From positions 209,541 through 273,540 of the forward strand of contig JAGFBZ010002565.1 in assembly GCA_018398805.1 (NCBI GenBank): a DNA stretch of 64,000 nucleotides, written 5' to 3'. Made by a program: the position numbers and the translations under genes. This stretch comes from Hirundichthys speculiger. Taxonomy: Eukaryota > Chordata > Actinopteri > Beloniformes > Exocoetidae. Under the pieces are notes generated by a model. The model saw nothing but the letters and a program-made list of their open reading frames with translations, ran no database searches and had not been told where the DNA came from. This document shows, piece by piece, positions 1-10,914 of this stretch. Positions within the stretch are counted from its first letter, which is position 1. Every line of letters begins with the position of its first letter.

Positions 1-552
1 CCTGTCCTGTCCTGTCCTGTCCTGTCCTGTCCTGTCCTGTCCTGTCCTGTCCTGTCCTGTCCGTCCTATCCTGTCCTGTCCTGTCCTGTCGTCCTGTCCT
101 GTCCTGTCCTGTCCTGTCCTGTCCTGTCCTGTCCTGTCCTGTCCTGTCCTGTCCTGTCCTGTCCTGTCCTGTCCTGTCCTGACCTGACCTGACCTGACCT
201 GTCCGTCCGTCCGGTCCGGTCCGGTCCGGTCCGGTCCTGTCCTTTCTTGACCTGTCCTGACCTGTCCTGTCCTGTGCTGCCCCTGTCCTGTCAGTCCTGT
301 GCTGCCCTGTCCTGTGTCCTGTTCCTGTCCGTTGTCCCGTCCTGTCCTGTCCTGTCCTGTCCTGTCCTGTCCTGTCCTGTCCTGACCTGTCCTGTCCTGT
401 GCTGCCCTGTCCTGTCCTGTCCTGTCCTGTGCTGCCCTGTCCTGCCTGTCCTGTCCTGTCCTGTCCTGTCCTGTCCTGTCCTGTCCTGTCCTGACCTGTC
501 CTGTCCTGACCTGTGTCCTGTCCTGACTGGTCCGGTCCGGTCCTGTCCTGTC
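1..552. repeat. Pentanucleotide array (CCTGT)n
   Basis: Near-uninterrupted CCTGT units run from the left edge, so the array continues outside the window. Variant blocks are CCTGA (about 179-200) and CCGGT (about 208-236). From about 260 the units are mixed with CCTGTGCTGC variants. It lies in what should be a pex7 intron. No coding meaning: both strands are open only because the unit lacks stops. Confidence 0.97.
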
Positions 553-1030
553 CCAGCCTCCATGTCTCCCAGTAGTCTGCAGGACTCCAGTGAGCTGGAG
601 AAGCTGGTTTGCAGACCAGATCGTTGTTACTGAAACAGTCCAGCAGCAGAAAGTTCAGCTCATCTGTTTTTGTTGGATGACATCATGACTCAGGTGAAGA
701 TGGACTGACAGGAAGATGAAAGGATGAGTGAAAGAAGGGTGACGCTGAAATAAACTGCTAGTAGTGAATGTGTCAGATGGACAGAAGGAGAAGGAGGGAT
801 GTAAGTCCACAGGGAAAAGAGGAAGGTTGGGGGATGGAGCTGGCTGTTATAGTTTATTGATCCAAGCTTTCATTGGCTCCGTTACTCTGCTGAGTTTTAA
901 TTTCATTAAGTTCTTTCTCACACACACACACTCAACCCAGAATCACTACCTTAGTGAGGACGATGGACTGGCATCAGTTTCCTGTTCCAGTTCCAAGAAC
1001 AACACTGAAGCCCTGAAGTCCTGGTCTCAG
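553..1030. other. Non-repetitive intron sequence
   Basis: Between two arrays. It holds a short CA run near 918-931 and no recognisable exon, RNA gene or transposon end. Confidence 0.6.
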
Positions 1031-1495
1031 AAACACTGGTCTCACATCTGGTTCACTGAGACACCTGCAGTGTTCTGGACTCACATCTGGTCCACTGAGA
1101 CACCTGCAGTGTTCTGGTCTCACATCTGGTTCACTGAGACACCTGCAGTGTTCTGGACTCACATCTGGTTCACTGTGACACCTGCAGTGTTCTGGACTCA
1201 CATCTGGTTCACTGTGACACCTGCAGTGTTCTGGTCTCACATCTGGTTCACTGAGACACCTGCAGTGTTCTGGACTCACATCTGGTTCACTAAGACACCT
1301 GCAGTGTTCGGGTATCACATCTGGTTCACTGAGACACCTGCAGTGTTCTGGTCTCACATCTGGTTCACTGAGACACCTGCAGTGTTCTGGTCTCACATCT
1401 GGTTCACTAAAACACTGCAGTGTTCTGGACTCACATCTAGTTCACTAAGACACCTGCAGTGTTCTGGTCTCACATCTGGTTCACTAAGACACCTG
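1031..1495. repeat. 39-bp minisatellite
   Basis: About 12 copies of a unit built from TCTCACATCTGGTTCACTG followed by AGACACCTGCAGTGTTCTGG, with few substitutions. The period is a multiple of three, which explains the open frames on both strands. Confidence 0.95.
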
Positions 1496-1769
1496 GTCCA
1501 TGTACAGCTACATCCATCTTCATTAAAGGTCAGGTGTTTGTGGTGCAGTAACCACCAGAGATGTTCAGAGTTGTTGACTACTTTTGTGTTGAGTCCCTGG
1601 TTGAGGGTCTCCTGGTTGTACCTGAGCTTCTGACTACAGAGAAGAACCGTCTGTTGGGACGGTTGAGGACTTTCCCCTTCTTCCCTCTTTGGTCCAGAAC
1701 AGCTGGAAATAGTCTCTGGGTCAGTGGGATCATCTGCCCTGCTTGGTGCTGTGATGTTTGCTGTCAGGA

Positions 1770-4601
1770 TGCTCCTTCAGACCTGCTGCAGGTCCTTCCT
1801 CTCCTCCTTCAGGTCCTTCCTCTCCTGCTTCAGGTCCTTCCTCTCCTGCTTCAGCTCCTTCCTCTCCTCCTTCAGGTCCTTCCTCTCCTGCTTCAGGTCC
1901 TTCCTCTCCTCCTTCAGGTCCTTCCTCTCCTCCTTCAGGTCCTTCCTCTCCTGCTTCAGCTCCTTCCTCTCCTCCTTCAGGTCCTTCCTCTCCTGCTTCA
2001 GATCCTTCCTCTCCTGCTGCAGGTCCTTCCTCTCCTGCTTCAGGTCCTTCCTCTCCTCCTTCAGGTCCTTCCTCTCCTGCTGCAGGTCCTCCTCTCCTCC
2101 TTCAGGCCCTTCTTCTCCTCCTTCAGGTCCTTCCTCTCCTCCTGCAGGTCCTTCCTCTCTTCCTTCAGGTCCTTCCTCTCCTCCTTCAGGTCCTTCCTCT
2201 CCTGCTTCAGGTCATTCCTCTCTTGCTGCATGTCCTTCCTCTCCTCCTTCAGGTCCTTCTTCTCCTCCTTCAGGTCCTTCCTCTCCTGCTGCAGGTCCTT
2301 CCTCTCCTGCTTCAGGTCCTTCCTCTCCTGCTGCATGTCCTTCCTCTCCTGCTGCAGGTCCTTCCTCTCCTGCTTCAGGTCCTTCCTCTCCTGCTTCAGG
2401 TCCTTCCTCTCCTACTTTAGGTCCTTCCTCTCCTGCTTCAGGTCCTTCCTCTCCTCCTTCAGGTCTTCCTCTCCTCCTTCAGGTCCTTCCTCTCCTGCTT
2501 CAGGTCTTCCTCTCCTGCTGCAGGTCCTTCCTCTCCTGCTTCAGGTCCTTCCTCTCCTCCTTCAGGTCCTTCCTCAGTCTCTCCTCTCCCTTCTCCTTCC
2601 TCCAGGTCCTTCTCTCCTCCTTCAGGTCCTTCCTCTCCTGCTTCAGGTCCTTCCTCTCCTCCTTCAAGGTCCTTCTCTCCTGCTTCAGGTCCTTCCTTCC
2701 TGGGTCCTTCCTCTCCTGCTTCAGGTCCTTCAGGTCCTTCCTCCTCCCTCCTCAGGTCCTTCCTCTTCAGGTCCTCCTCTCTCTTCAGGTCCTTCCTCTC
2801 CTCCTTCAGGTCCTTCCTCTCCTGCTTCAGGTCCTTCCTCTCCTCCTTCAGGTCCTTCCTCTCCTGCTTCAGGTCCTTCCTCTCTTGCTGCCCTTCTCTC
2901 CTCCGTCAGGTCCTTCTTCTCCTGCTTCAGGTCCTTCCTTCCTGCTTCAGGTCCTTCTTCTCCTCCTTCTCCGTCCTTCACTCCTTCCTCTCCTCCTTCA
3001 GGTCCTTCCTCTCCTTCGGTCTTCTCCTTCCCCTCCTTCAGTCCTTCCTCTCCTCCTTAGTCCTTCCTCTCCTGCTTCAGGTCCTCCTCTCCTCTCTCAT
3101 TCAGTCCTTCCTCTCCTCCGCCTTCCTTCAGGCCTCCTTCCTCTCCTCCTTCCTCTCCTCATCTCCTTCTCTCCTCTCCTTCAGGTCCTTCCTCTCCTCC
3201 TTTCACTTCCTCTTTCTCCACCTTCCTCTCCTCCTTCAGGTCCTTCTCTTCTCCTCTCTCCTTCCGGTCCTTCCTCCTTCACCTCCTCTCCCCTTGATCC
3301 TTCCTCCTCTTCAGGTCCTTCCTCTCCTCCTTCAGGTCAGCCCTTCCTCCTCCTTCAGGTCCTTCTCTCCTTTAGGTCCTTCATCTCCTCCTTCAGGTCC
3401 TTCCTCTCTCTTCAGGTCCTTCCCTCCTCCTAGGTCCGTCAGGTCCTTCTCCTCTCCTCCTGGTTTTCCTCTCCTCCTTCAGGTCTTCCCTCTCCTCCTT
3501 CTCAGGTCCTTCTCTCCTGCTTCAGGTCCTTCCTCTCCTCCTTCAGGTCCTTTTCCTTCTCCTTCCTTCATCAGATTCCTCTCCTCTTCAGCTCCTCCTC
3601 GTCGTCCTTCATCTCCTCCTTCAGGTTGTCTTCTCCCCTCAGGTCCTTCCTCTCCTGCTTCAGATCCTCCTTCTCCTCTTCAGGTCTTCCTTCCTCCTTC
3701 AGGTTCTCTCCTTCAGGTCCTTCCTCTCCTGCCTTCAGGTCCTTCCTCTCCTGCCTTCAGGTCCTTCCTCTCCTGCTTCAGGTCCTTCCTCTCCTCCTTC
3801 AGGTCCTTCCTCTCCTGCTGCAGGTCCTTCCTCTCCCAGGTCTTCCTCTCCTTCCTCTCCTCCTTCAGCTCCTCCTCGCCTCCTTCAGTCTTCCTCTCTC
3901 TTCAAGTCCTTCCTCTCCTCAGTCCGGTCCTTCCTCCCTTCCTCTCAGGTCCTTCCTCTCCTCCTTCAGGTCCTTCCTCTCCTGCTTCAGGTCTTCCTCT
4001 CCACTTCCTTCTCAGGTCCTTCCTCTCCTCCTCCTTCAGGTCCTTCCTCCTCCTGCTCTTCTCTCCTCCTTCCCTTCCACGTCCTTCCTCTCCTTCCCTT
4101 CAGGTCCTTCCTCTCCTTCAGGTCCTCAGGTCCTTCCTCTCCTCTTCAGGTCGTTCAGGTCCTTCCTCCTTCAGGTCCTCCTTCCTCCTTCACCTTCCTC
4201 CTCTCAGGTCTTCAGGTCCTTCCTCTCCTCCTTCAGGTCCTTCCTCTCCTCCTTCAGGTCCTTCCTCTCCTCAGGTCCTCCCTTCAGCTTCAGGTCTTCC
4301 TCTCCTGCTTCAGGTCTTCCTCTCCTCTTCAGGCTTCCTCCTTCCTCCTTCTCTCTCTTCAGGTCTCCTCTCCTCCTTCAGGTTGTTCTTCTCCTCCTTC
4401 AGTCCTCCTCTCTCTCTTCAGGTCCTTCCTCTCCTCCTTCAAGTCCTTCCTCTCCTGCTTCTCTCCCCCTAGGTCTTCCTCTCCTCTCTCCTTCAGGTTC
4501 CTCTCCTCTCCTTCCTCTCCTCAGTCCTTCCTCTCCTTTCTCTCCTCTTCCGTCCTCTTCCTCTCCTCCTTCAGGTCCTTTCTCTCCTGCTTCAGGTTCT
4601 T
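1770..4601. repeat. 21-bp polypyrimidine minisatellite
   Basis: About 130 copies of a unit made of CTCCTCCTTCAG followed by GTCCTTCCT; CTCCTGCTTCAG is a frequent variant. The + strand is almost wholly pyrimidine apart from the CAG/GT. Each unit therefore looks like a polypyrimidine tract plus CAG, followed at once by GT. Regularity is high to about 2560 and then decays through many 1-3 base losses. The period is a multiple of three, giving a spurious frame of about 500 residues. Confidence 0.96.
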
Positions 4602-5300
4602 CTTGTGTTGAACACCAGCAGTGTTCTACAGCAGATGTGGGGCTGCAGTTCCTGAGTTTCCAGGTGTGTTGTCTCCTGAGGGCTCACCTGAGTCACGTAT
4701 TCACTCCTGCTGAGCTGAAAGCTCTGTTTCTAATTTCTCTGCAGTTTGTCAGCTGATTAATTTAATTTAATTATCTTTGGCTCCTCAGATCGTTTCCGTG
4801 GGTTAATAATGAGTTTTACTCGGCTGCGGTGATAACAGGCTTCACTGCAGCGGATCTGATCTCATTAAAACGCCTCGTTCTCTGGCAGGATCACAGATTA
4901 ACCAGCAGTTTTCTGTGTTTGGTTCTGAACAGCAGTTACAGGGAGGTTCTGGTCTGAAGCAGCGAGCCTCTAATCACCTGTAATCACCACGTTAACAGCA
5001 GGTGCACCTGGTCACGCCGCTGTGGTCTCCTCTGCAGTTTGATGACTTCATCAGCGTGAGACGTGACTTCATTTCTTTTATGGACATCTAAATACTGGAG
5101 GTGTTGTTAAATTACACCAGAGCTGCTCCAACACCTGCTGCAGGTGTAGCCGTCAGTCATCCAGGTTATTAAATCTCAAGTCTTAGTGTGTCGCTGTGCA
5201 AACACACCTGCACAAACACTAGACGTGATCCACCTGCACACACAAACCTGAGCCCACAGCTCTCAGGTAGATCTGGAGCATCATTTATCCTCAGTGATCC
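4602..5300. other. Non-repetitive intron sequence
   Basis: Ordinary single-copy-looking sequence between the 21-bp and 15-bp arrays. I looked for the preceding pex7 WD40 exon here and did not find it. Confidence 0.55.
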
Positions 5301-6560
5301 ATCGTCCCTCTGTCCCACTGATGTCTGTCTCACTGGTCTCTGTCTCACTGATGTCTGTCTCACTGATGTCTGTCTCACTGGTCTCTGTCTCACCGGTCTC
5401 TGTCTCACTGGTCTCTGTCCCACTGATGTCTGTCTCACTGGTTTCTGTCTCACCGGTCTCTGTCCCACTAGTCTCTGTCCCACTGATGTCTGTCTCACTG
5501 GTCTCTGTCTCACTGGTCTCTGTCTCACTGATGTCTGTCTCACTGATCTCTGTCTCTCTGTCACGTCTCTGTCTCTGTCTCACTGGTCTCTGTCTCACTG
5601 GTCTCTGTCTCACTGGTCTCTGTCTCACTGATCTCTGTCTCACTGGTCTCTGTCTCACTGATGTCTGTCTCACTGGTCTCTGTCTCTGTCTCACTGTCTC
5701 ATCTCTGTCTCACTACTGATCTCTGTCTCACTGTCTCTCACTGATGTCTGTCTCACTGGTCTCTGTCTCACTGATCTCTGTTTCACTGATCTGTGTCTCA
5801 CTGGTCTCTGTCTTACTGGTCTCTGTCTCCACTGGTCTCTGTCTCACTGATCTCTGTCTCACTGATCTCTGTCTCACTGGTCTCTGTCTCACCGGTCTCT
5901 GTCTTACTGGTCTCTGTCTCACTGGTCTCTGTCTCACTGATCTCTGTTCTCCCACTGGTCTCTCTGTCTCTGTCACTGATCTCTGTCTCTGTCTCACTGG
6001 TCTCTGTCTCACTGATCTCTGTCTCACTGGTCTCTGTCTCACTGGTCTCTGTCTCACTGGTCTCTGTCTCACTGGTCTCTGTCTCACTGATCTCTGTCTC
6101 TGTCTCACTGATCTCTGTCTCACTGATCTGTCTCACGTCTCACTGGTCTCTGTCTCACTGATCTCGTGTCTCTGTCCACTGTCTCATCTCTGTCTCCACT
6201 AGTCTCTGTCTCACTGTCTCTGTCTCTGTCTCACTGTCTCTGTCTCACTGGTCTCACTGGCTCACTGATCTGTCTCACTGATCTGTCTCACTAGTCTCTG
6301 TCTCACTAGTCTCTGTCTCACTGATCTCTGTCTCACTGGTCTGTCTCACTGATCTGTGTCTCACTGATCTCTGTCCCACTAGTCTCTGTCTCACTGGTCT
6401 CTGTCTCACTGATATCTGTCTCACTGGTCTCTGTCTCACTGATCTGTGTCTCACTGGTCTCTGTCTCACTGATCTCTGTCTCACTGGTCTCTGTCTCTGT
6501 CTCACTGATCTCTGTCTCACTGGTCTCTGTCTCACTGATCTGTGTCTCACTGATCTATGG
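5301..6560. repeat. 15-bp minisatellite
   Basis: Repeats of CTCTGTCTCACTGGT with GATGT, GATCT and CCGGT variants, about 80 copies. Extra CTCTGT hexamers break the register in places (for example 5555-5580, 5685-5760, 6150-6245). All six frames look open over long stretches; none is a gene. Confidence 0.95.
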
Positions 6561-6570
6561 CTCACTGGTC

Positions 6571-7070
6571 TCTGGTCAAGGTCCAGGTCCAAGAATCAGG
6601 TCCATGTTTAGGTCCAGATCAATGTCCAAGTATCTGGTCCACAAGCACCTGCAGGGACAACATGGACTCAAGACTGGAACTTTCAGGTCCATGTCCAAGT
6701 ATCAGGTCCATGGCCAGGTCCATGAATCAGGTCCATGTCCAAGATTCAGGTCCATGTCCAAGTATCTGGTCCAGGTCCAAGAATCTGGTCCAGGTCCAAG
6801 AATCAGGTCCATGTTCAGTTCCAGGTCCACGTCCAAGTATCTGGTCCAGGTCCATGTCCAAGTGTCTGGTCCAGGTCCATGTCCAAGTATCAGGTCCAGG
6901 TTCAGGTCCAGGTCCATGTCCAAGTATCAGGTCCAGGTTCAGGTCCAGGTCCATGTCCAAGTATCAGGTCCAGGTTCAGGTCCAGGTCCAGGTCCATGTC
7001 CGAGTATCAGGTCCAGGTCCAGGTCCAGGTCCAGGTCCATGATCAAGTATCTGGTCCAGGTCCAGGCTGA
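6571..7070. repeat. Hexamer-based array, GGTCCA orientation
   Basis: Built of GGTCCA and GTCCATGTCCAAGTATC blocks. It forms one arm of an inverted pair with 7119-7325, where the complementary GACCTG hexamer runs on the same strand. Confidence 0.93.
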
Positions 7071-7118
7071 GTCACATCCTGATCTTGGTCCCAATGAGGA
7101 TCATCAGTGGTGACAGCC

Positions 7119-7325
7119 AGGAGGACCAGGACCTGGACCTGGACCTGGACTTGGACCTGGACCTGGCCAGGTATACTCGGACATGGACCTGGACCTGGAC
7201 CTGATCTTGGACCTGGACCTGGACCAGGACCTGAACCTGGACCAGATACTTAGACATGGACCTGGACCTGGACCTGAACCTGGACCTGAATCTTGGACCT
7301 GGACCTGGACCTGGACCTGGACCTC
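7119..7325. repeat. Hexamer-based array, GGACCT orientation
   Basis: Tandem GGACCT/GGACCTG units, the reverse complement of the GGTCCA array that ends about 50 bp earlier. The two arms can pair over long stretches. Confidence 0.93.
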
Positions 7326-7642
7326 CGTCCTTCAACACCTCCAACGTCCAAACGTCTGGTCTGGGTTCGGTCTCAGATTTAAGGCTCCTTCAGCTGGTGA
7401 CTCTTATTAAACAGATTTAGGGTTAAAATTCACCAGTTATCAGTCCAGATGTCACAAATATCAACACTTTAATGGATGATTTAACTTTTAATGCTCCAGT
7501 CAGAATTAAAACACAAACGTTCATTACTTTCATGTTTGTTCTAGATAACGTGTTCTCCCAGCGTCTGCGCTTAACACCAATTTCCTGTTTAAATTAAGAG
7601 TCATCAGCTCAGGTGGCTTTAATTTTCAAACTGGTGGCCTGT
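7326..7642. other. Non-repetitive intron sequence
   Basis: About 320 bp with no recognisable feature. Confidence 0.5.
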
Positions 7643-7984
7643 CCAGGTACCTGGATGAACACAGGTACCTGGATGAACACAGCTACCTGGATGAACACAG
7701 GTACCTGGATGAACACAGGTACCTGGATAGACACAGGTACCTGGATGAACACAGGTACCTGGATGAACACAGGTACCTGGATGAACACAGGTACCTGGAT
7801 GAAACACAGGTACCTGGATGAACACAGGTACCGGGATAAAACAGGTACCTGGATGAACACAGGTACCTGGATGAACACAGGTACCTGGATGAACACAGGT
7901 ACCTGGATGAACACAGGTACCTGGATGAACACAGGTACCTGGATGAACACAGGTACCTGGATGAACACAGGTACCTGGTCAGGT
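7643..7984. repeat. 18-bp minisatellite
   Basis: About 19 copies of CAGGTACCTGGATGAACA, nearly perfect; each unit carries a GGTACC hexamer palindrome. The units at 7795-7850 vary most. Confidence 0.97.
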
Positions 7985-8256
7985 GGATCACAGGTCAGCT
8001 GAACCTCAGTGGAGCTTCATGTTCTTTCTGTTGAATGTGTCTTCACTGAAAATGTCCCAGCTGTCCATCAGCTCTTCAGGGAGGAGGAGTCAACTACCCT
8101 GCAGCCAATCACAGCCCTGCTCCTGGAGGAGGCCCGTCATGGCTGCAGGACTTAGTTCCCTGGATGGACATTCATTTCTGCTCAGATCCTTTTTAAGGCC
8201 ACTGCACTTCATTGAGTTTGGATGAATGGCTCCGAGCGACGAGTGATAAATACTCC

Positions 8257-8457
8257 ACCCACACATGCCCCCCCCACACATGCCCCCCCCACACATGCCC
8301 CCCCCACACATGCCCCCCCCCACATGCCCCCCCCACCCTGCTCCCCCCACACATGCCCCCCCCACACATGCTCCCCCCACACATGCTCCCCCCACACATG
8401 CCCCCCCCACACATGCTCCCCCACACACACACATGCCCCCCCCACACATGCTCCCCC
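8257..8457. repeat. C-rich minisatellite (about 15-16 bp)
   Basis: CACACATG followed by runs of 6-9 C, about 13 copies. The minus strand has G-runs of 6 or more spaced by 8-9 bases, which fits the G-quadruplex pattern. Confidence 0.94.
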
Positions 8458-9003
8458 ACTGATCTCAGCTCACTGAGCCTCAGAACTGCATCACAGCACC
8501 ATTAAATGTATTTATTCCAGGATGCAGTTTTTTCTGAATCTCTTCTGTTGACTTTCTTCTTCACCTTTTATTTATTAAATTCAAACATGGATGCCAGATC
8601 ACCCAGTCAGCACCACTGCTGTTAGAGGTGTTCATCTGGAGGTGGAGCAGCTTCTGGAAACCACCTGATCTCATCAGGTTTAGGCTCAGCAGCTGATGAC
8701 AGACCTGTAGTGGGTCTATAGTTTCCAGAATGGTGGTTTATGCCTGAAGGAGGTGAGTTTGATGGATCTATCAGCCTGGTTTGGGCCAGGATGGAGAAGA
8801 CATCTCTGGAGATGTTACTGAACGTCAGCATGGAAGCTCCTGATAATTAACAACTCAGAGGACAAGTTTCTCAGAAGGTTAAGTAGCTCCAGCTGCCTAA
8901 CCCTAACCCAGCTGGAAAGAAAAACATGACTAAATAAAACAAGTAGAACTGGAGCTGTTTATCTCTGCTGAATGAAGACTGACTCACTGATGGAGCCAGA
9001 CCC
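8458..9003. other. Non-repetitive intron sequence
   Basis: Includes a minus-strand open segment at 8622-8831 that I do not recognise and that has no obvious splice signals. It may be a fragment of a dispersed repeat. Nothing else seen. Confidence 0.45.
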
Positions 9004-9262
9004 TAATGGTCATTACAGGAACTGCAGCCTCTAGTGGTCATTACAGGAACTGCAGCCTCTAGTGGTCGGTGTAGAAGAACTGCAGCCTCTAGTGGTCGGT
9101 GGAGGAACAGCAGTCACTAGTGGTCTTTACAGGAACTGCAGTCTCTAGTGGTCATTACAGGAACTGCAGCCTCTAGTGGTCGGTGGAGGAACTGCAGCCT
9201 CTAGTGGTCGGTGGAGGAACTGCAGCCTCTAATGGTCTTTAGAGGAACAGCAGCCTGTAGCG
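9004..9262. repeat. 28-bp minisatellite, first locus
   Basis: About 9 units of GAGGAACTGCAGCCT followed by CTAGTGGTCGGTG (or CATTACA). The same unit makes up the arrays at 24612-25790 and 48597-55098. Confidence 0.95.
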
Positions 9263-9409
9263 GTTCCTGTGTGGACGGTAGAAGCCGGTTGTGGTCTCCT
9301 GGTGGACGCAGCAGGTCCTTCCTATAGATCACATAGGAACCTGATCCAGCAGCTCCTTCAGTCTTTAACACTGTCTGGTCCTGATGCTCCCCAGACTCCC
9401 ATGAATCCA

Positions 9410-10043
9410 GGTCCGCCCCAGTGTGACTGTGCTGGGGGTCCAGTATTAATACTGGATCCGCTCCAGTGTGACTGTGCTGTGGGTCCAGTATTAATACTGG
9501 ATCCGCTCCAGTGTGGCTGTGTTGTGGGTCCAGTATTAATACTGGGTCCACTCCAGTGTGACTGTGCTGTGGGTCCAGTATTAATACTGGGTCCCAGTGT
9601 GACTCCCAGTGTGACTGTGCTGGGGGTCCAGTATTAATACTGGATCCGCTCCAGTGTGGCTGTGCTGGGGGTTCAGTATTAATACTGGGTCCGCTCCAGT
9701 GTGACTGTGCTGGGGGTCCAGTATTAATACTGGATCCGCTCCAGTGTGGCTGTGTTGTGGGTCCAGTATTAATACTGGACCCACAACACAGTCACACTGG
9801 AGCAGATCCAGTATTAATACTGGATCTGCTCCAGTGTGACTGCTGGGGGTCCAGTATTAATACTGATCCGCTCCAGTGTGACTGTGCTGGGGGTCCAGTA
9901 TTAATACTGGATCCGCTCCAGTGTGACTGCTGGGGGTCCAGTATTAATACTGGATCCGCTCCAGTGTGACTGTGCTGGGGGTCCAGTATTAATACTGGAT
10001 CCGCTCCAGTGTGACTGTGCTGGGGGTCCAGTATTAATACTGG
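9410..10043. repeat. 45-bp minisatellite with internal palindrome
   Basis: About 14 units of CTCCAGTGTGACTGTGCTGG, then GGGT, CCAGTATTAATACTGG and ATCCG. The 16-bp CCAGTATTAATACTGG is a perfect palindrome present in nearly every unit. One unit near 9777-9815 is inverted relative to its neighbours, so the array reads in both directions around it. Confidence 0.96.
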
Positions 10044-10914
10044 CCTAATGGATGTGAATGGGAGCTGCAGCTCGTCCTGAAATGATTTAATTACGTTTGT
10101 AAAGTGGATGAGTCTGGAGTGTTTGCTGCGTCAGGGCTGTCATAGAAACAGACCAGGAAGAGAAACAGCCTTTCAATTAGTCTGATTGGCCACAGCCGCC
10201 AGCGGCCTGCAGGCACTTAACTCTGCTCTTTTAGTTGTTCATCTTTATTTTTTCATAGCCTCATATTCGAGATTGCTTTCCTTCCTCCTTTCCTTTCTTC
10301 TTTCCATCTGCAGCAGCAGTTCTCCTGGTTCTGTCCATTCTGCTCCAGTGATGTCAGTTTAGATGATCCTGTTTCACAGAACAAATTGTCAAAGCAGTGC
10401 ATCTGTTTCATGGTTTATGAATCTTATTAACAATGATATGACTCAACATTTCATCAGACACATAGTCAGGTAGACTCAAGGTGCTGCTCAAGCTCCTCCC
10501 CCTTTGACCTCTCACCTGACAGGTGTCCTTCCAGCAGAAGTTGTGCGGCTATTTCACCATCAGAAGCAGTAGTCTTAAATTCCACAAAAGTCATGCAGTC
10601 AGCAGAAAGATTGAGATTTTTGTCAAAAACTTGTAATTTTGTTAAAATTGTTCTTTTATGACACAAATTGGGATTTTATGTCACAAATGTACTTTTTCCA
10701 ACAAAAGTTCCCGTGGTGGGAATTTCAGCAGTGACCCGTCAGACCAGTGTGAAGCAGGGTGGTGGAGGGTGATGGTCTGGGCCTGGTCAGCTGCAGTCAC
10801 TGGTCCTGGTTCAAGACCCCCAGCAGAACAGATCTGCTCCTCAGCAACTCAGAAACTGAACCAGCCAGGCTGAAAGGCTGGCGTGGTGGTCCTGGAGCTG
10901 CAGCAGTGGCTGGA
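10044..10914. other. Intron sequence with a possible Tc1-type trace
   Basis: Mostly unremarkable. At about 10748-10800 the + strand can be read as VKQGGGGVMVW, which recalls the KHGGG-type block of Tc1-like transposases. The match is short and its context is not conserved. The 28-bp and 45-bp arrays lie to the left and the long 15/16-bp array starts at the right edge. Confidence 0.35.

Noticed and set aside
1561..4756. Very long open frames (up to about 570 residues) rich in Ser, Pro, Leu and Phe
   Set aside because: They follow a 21-bp repeat whose unit has no stop in three frames. Three frames are open at once and no homology is recognisable.
5169..6592. Overlapping long frames on both strands
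   Set aside because: Products of the 15-bp CTCTGTCTCACTGGT array; no start context, splice signals or non-repeat sequence.
7641..7985. Regular short repeat considered as a CRISPR array
   Set aside because: The 18-bp units are directly contiguous with no unique spacers, and the genome is eukaryotic.
8622..8831. Minus-strand frame of 69 residues
   Set aside because: No splice sites or homology recognised; possibly a dispersed repeat.
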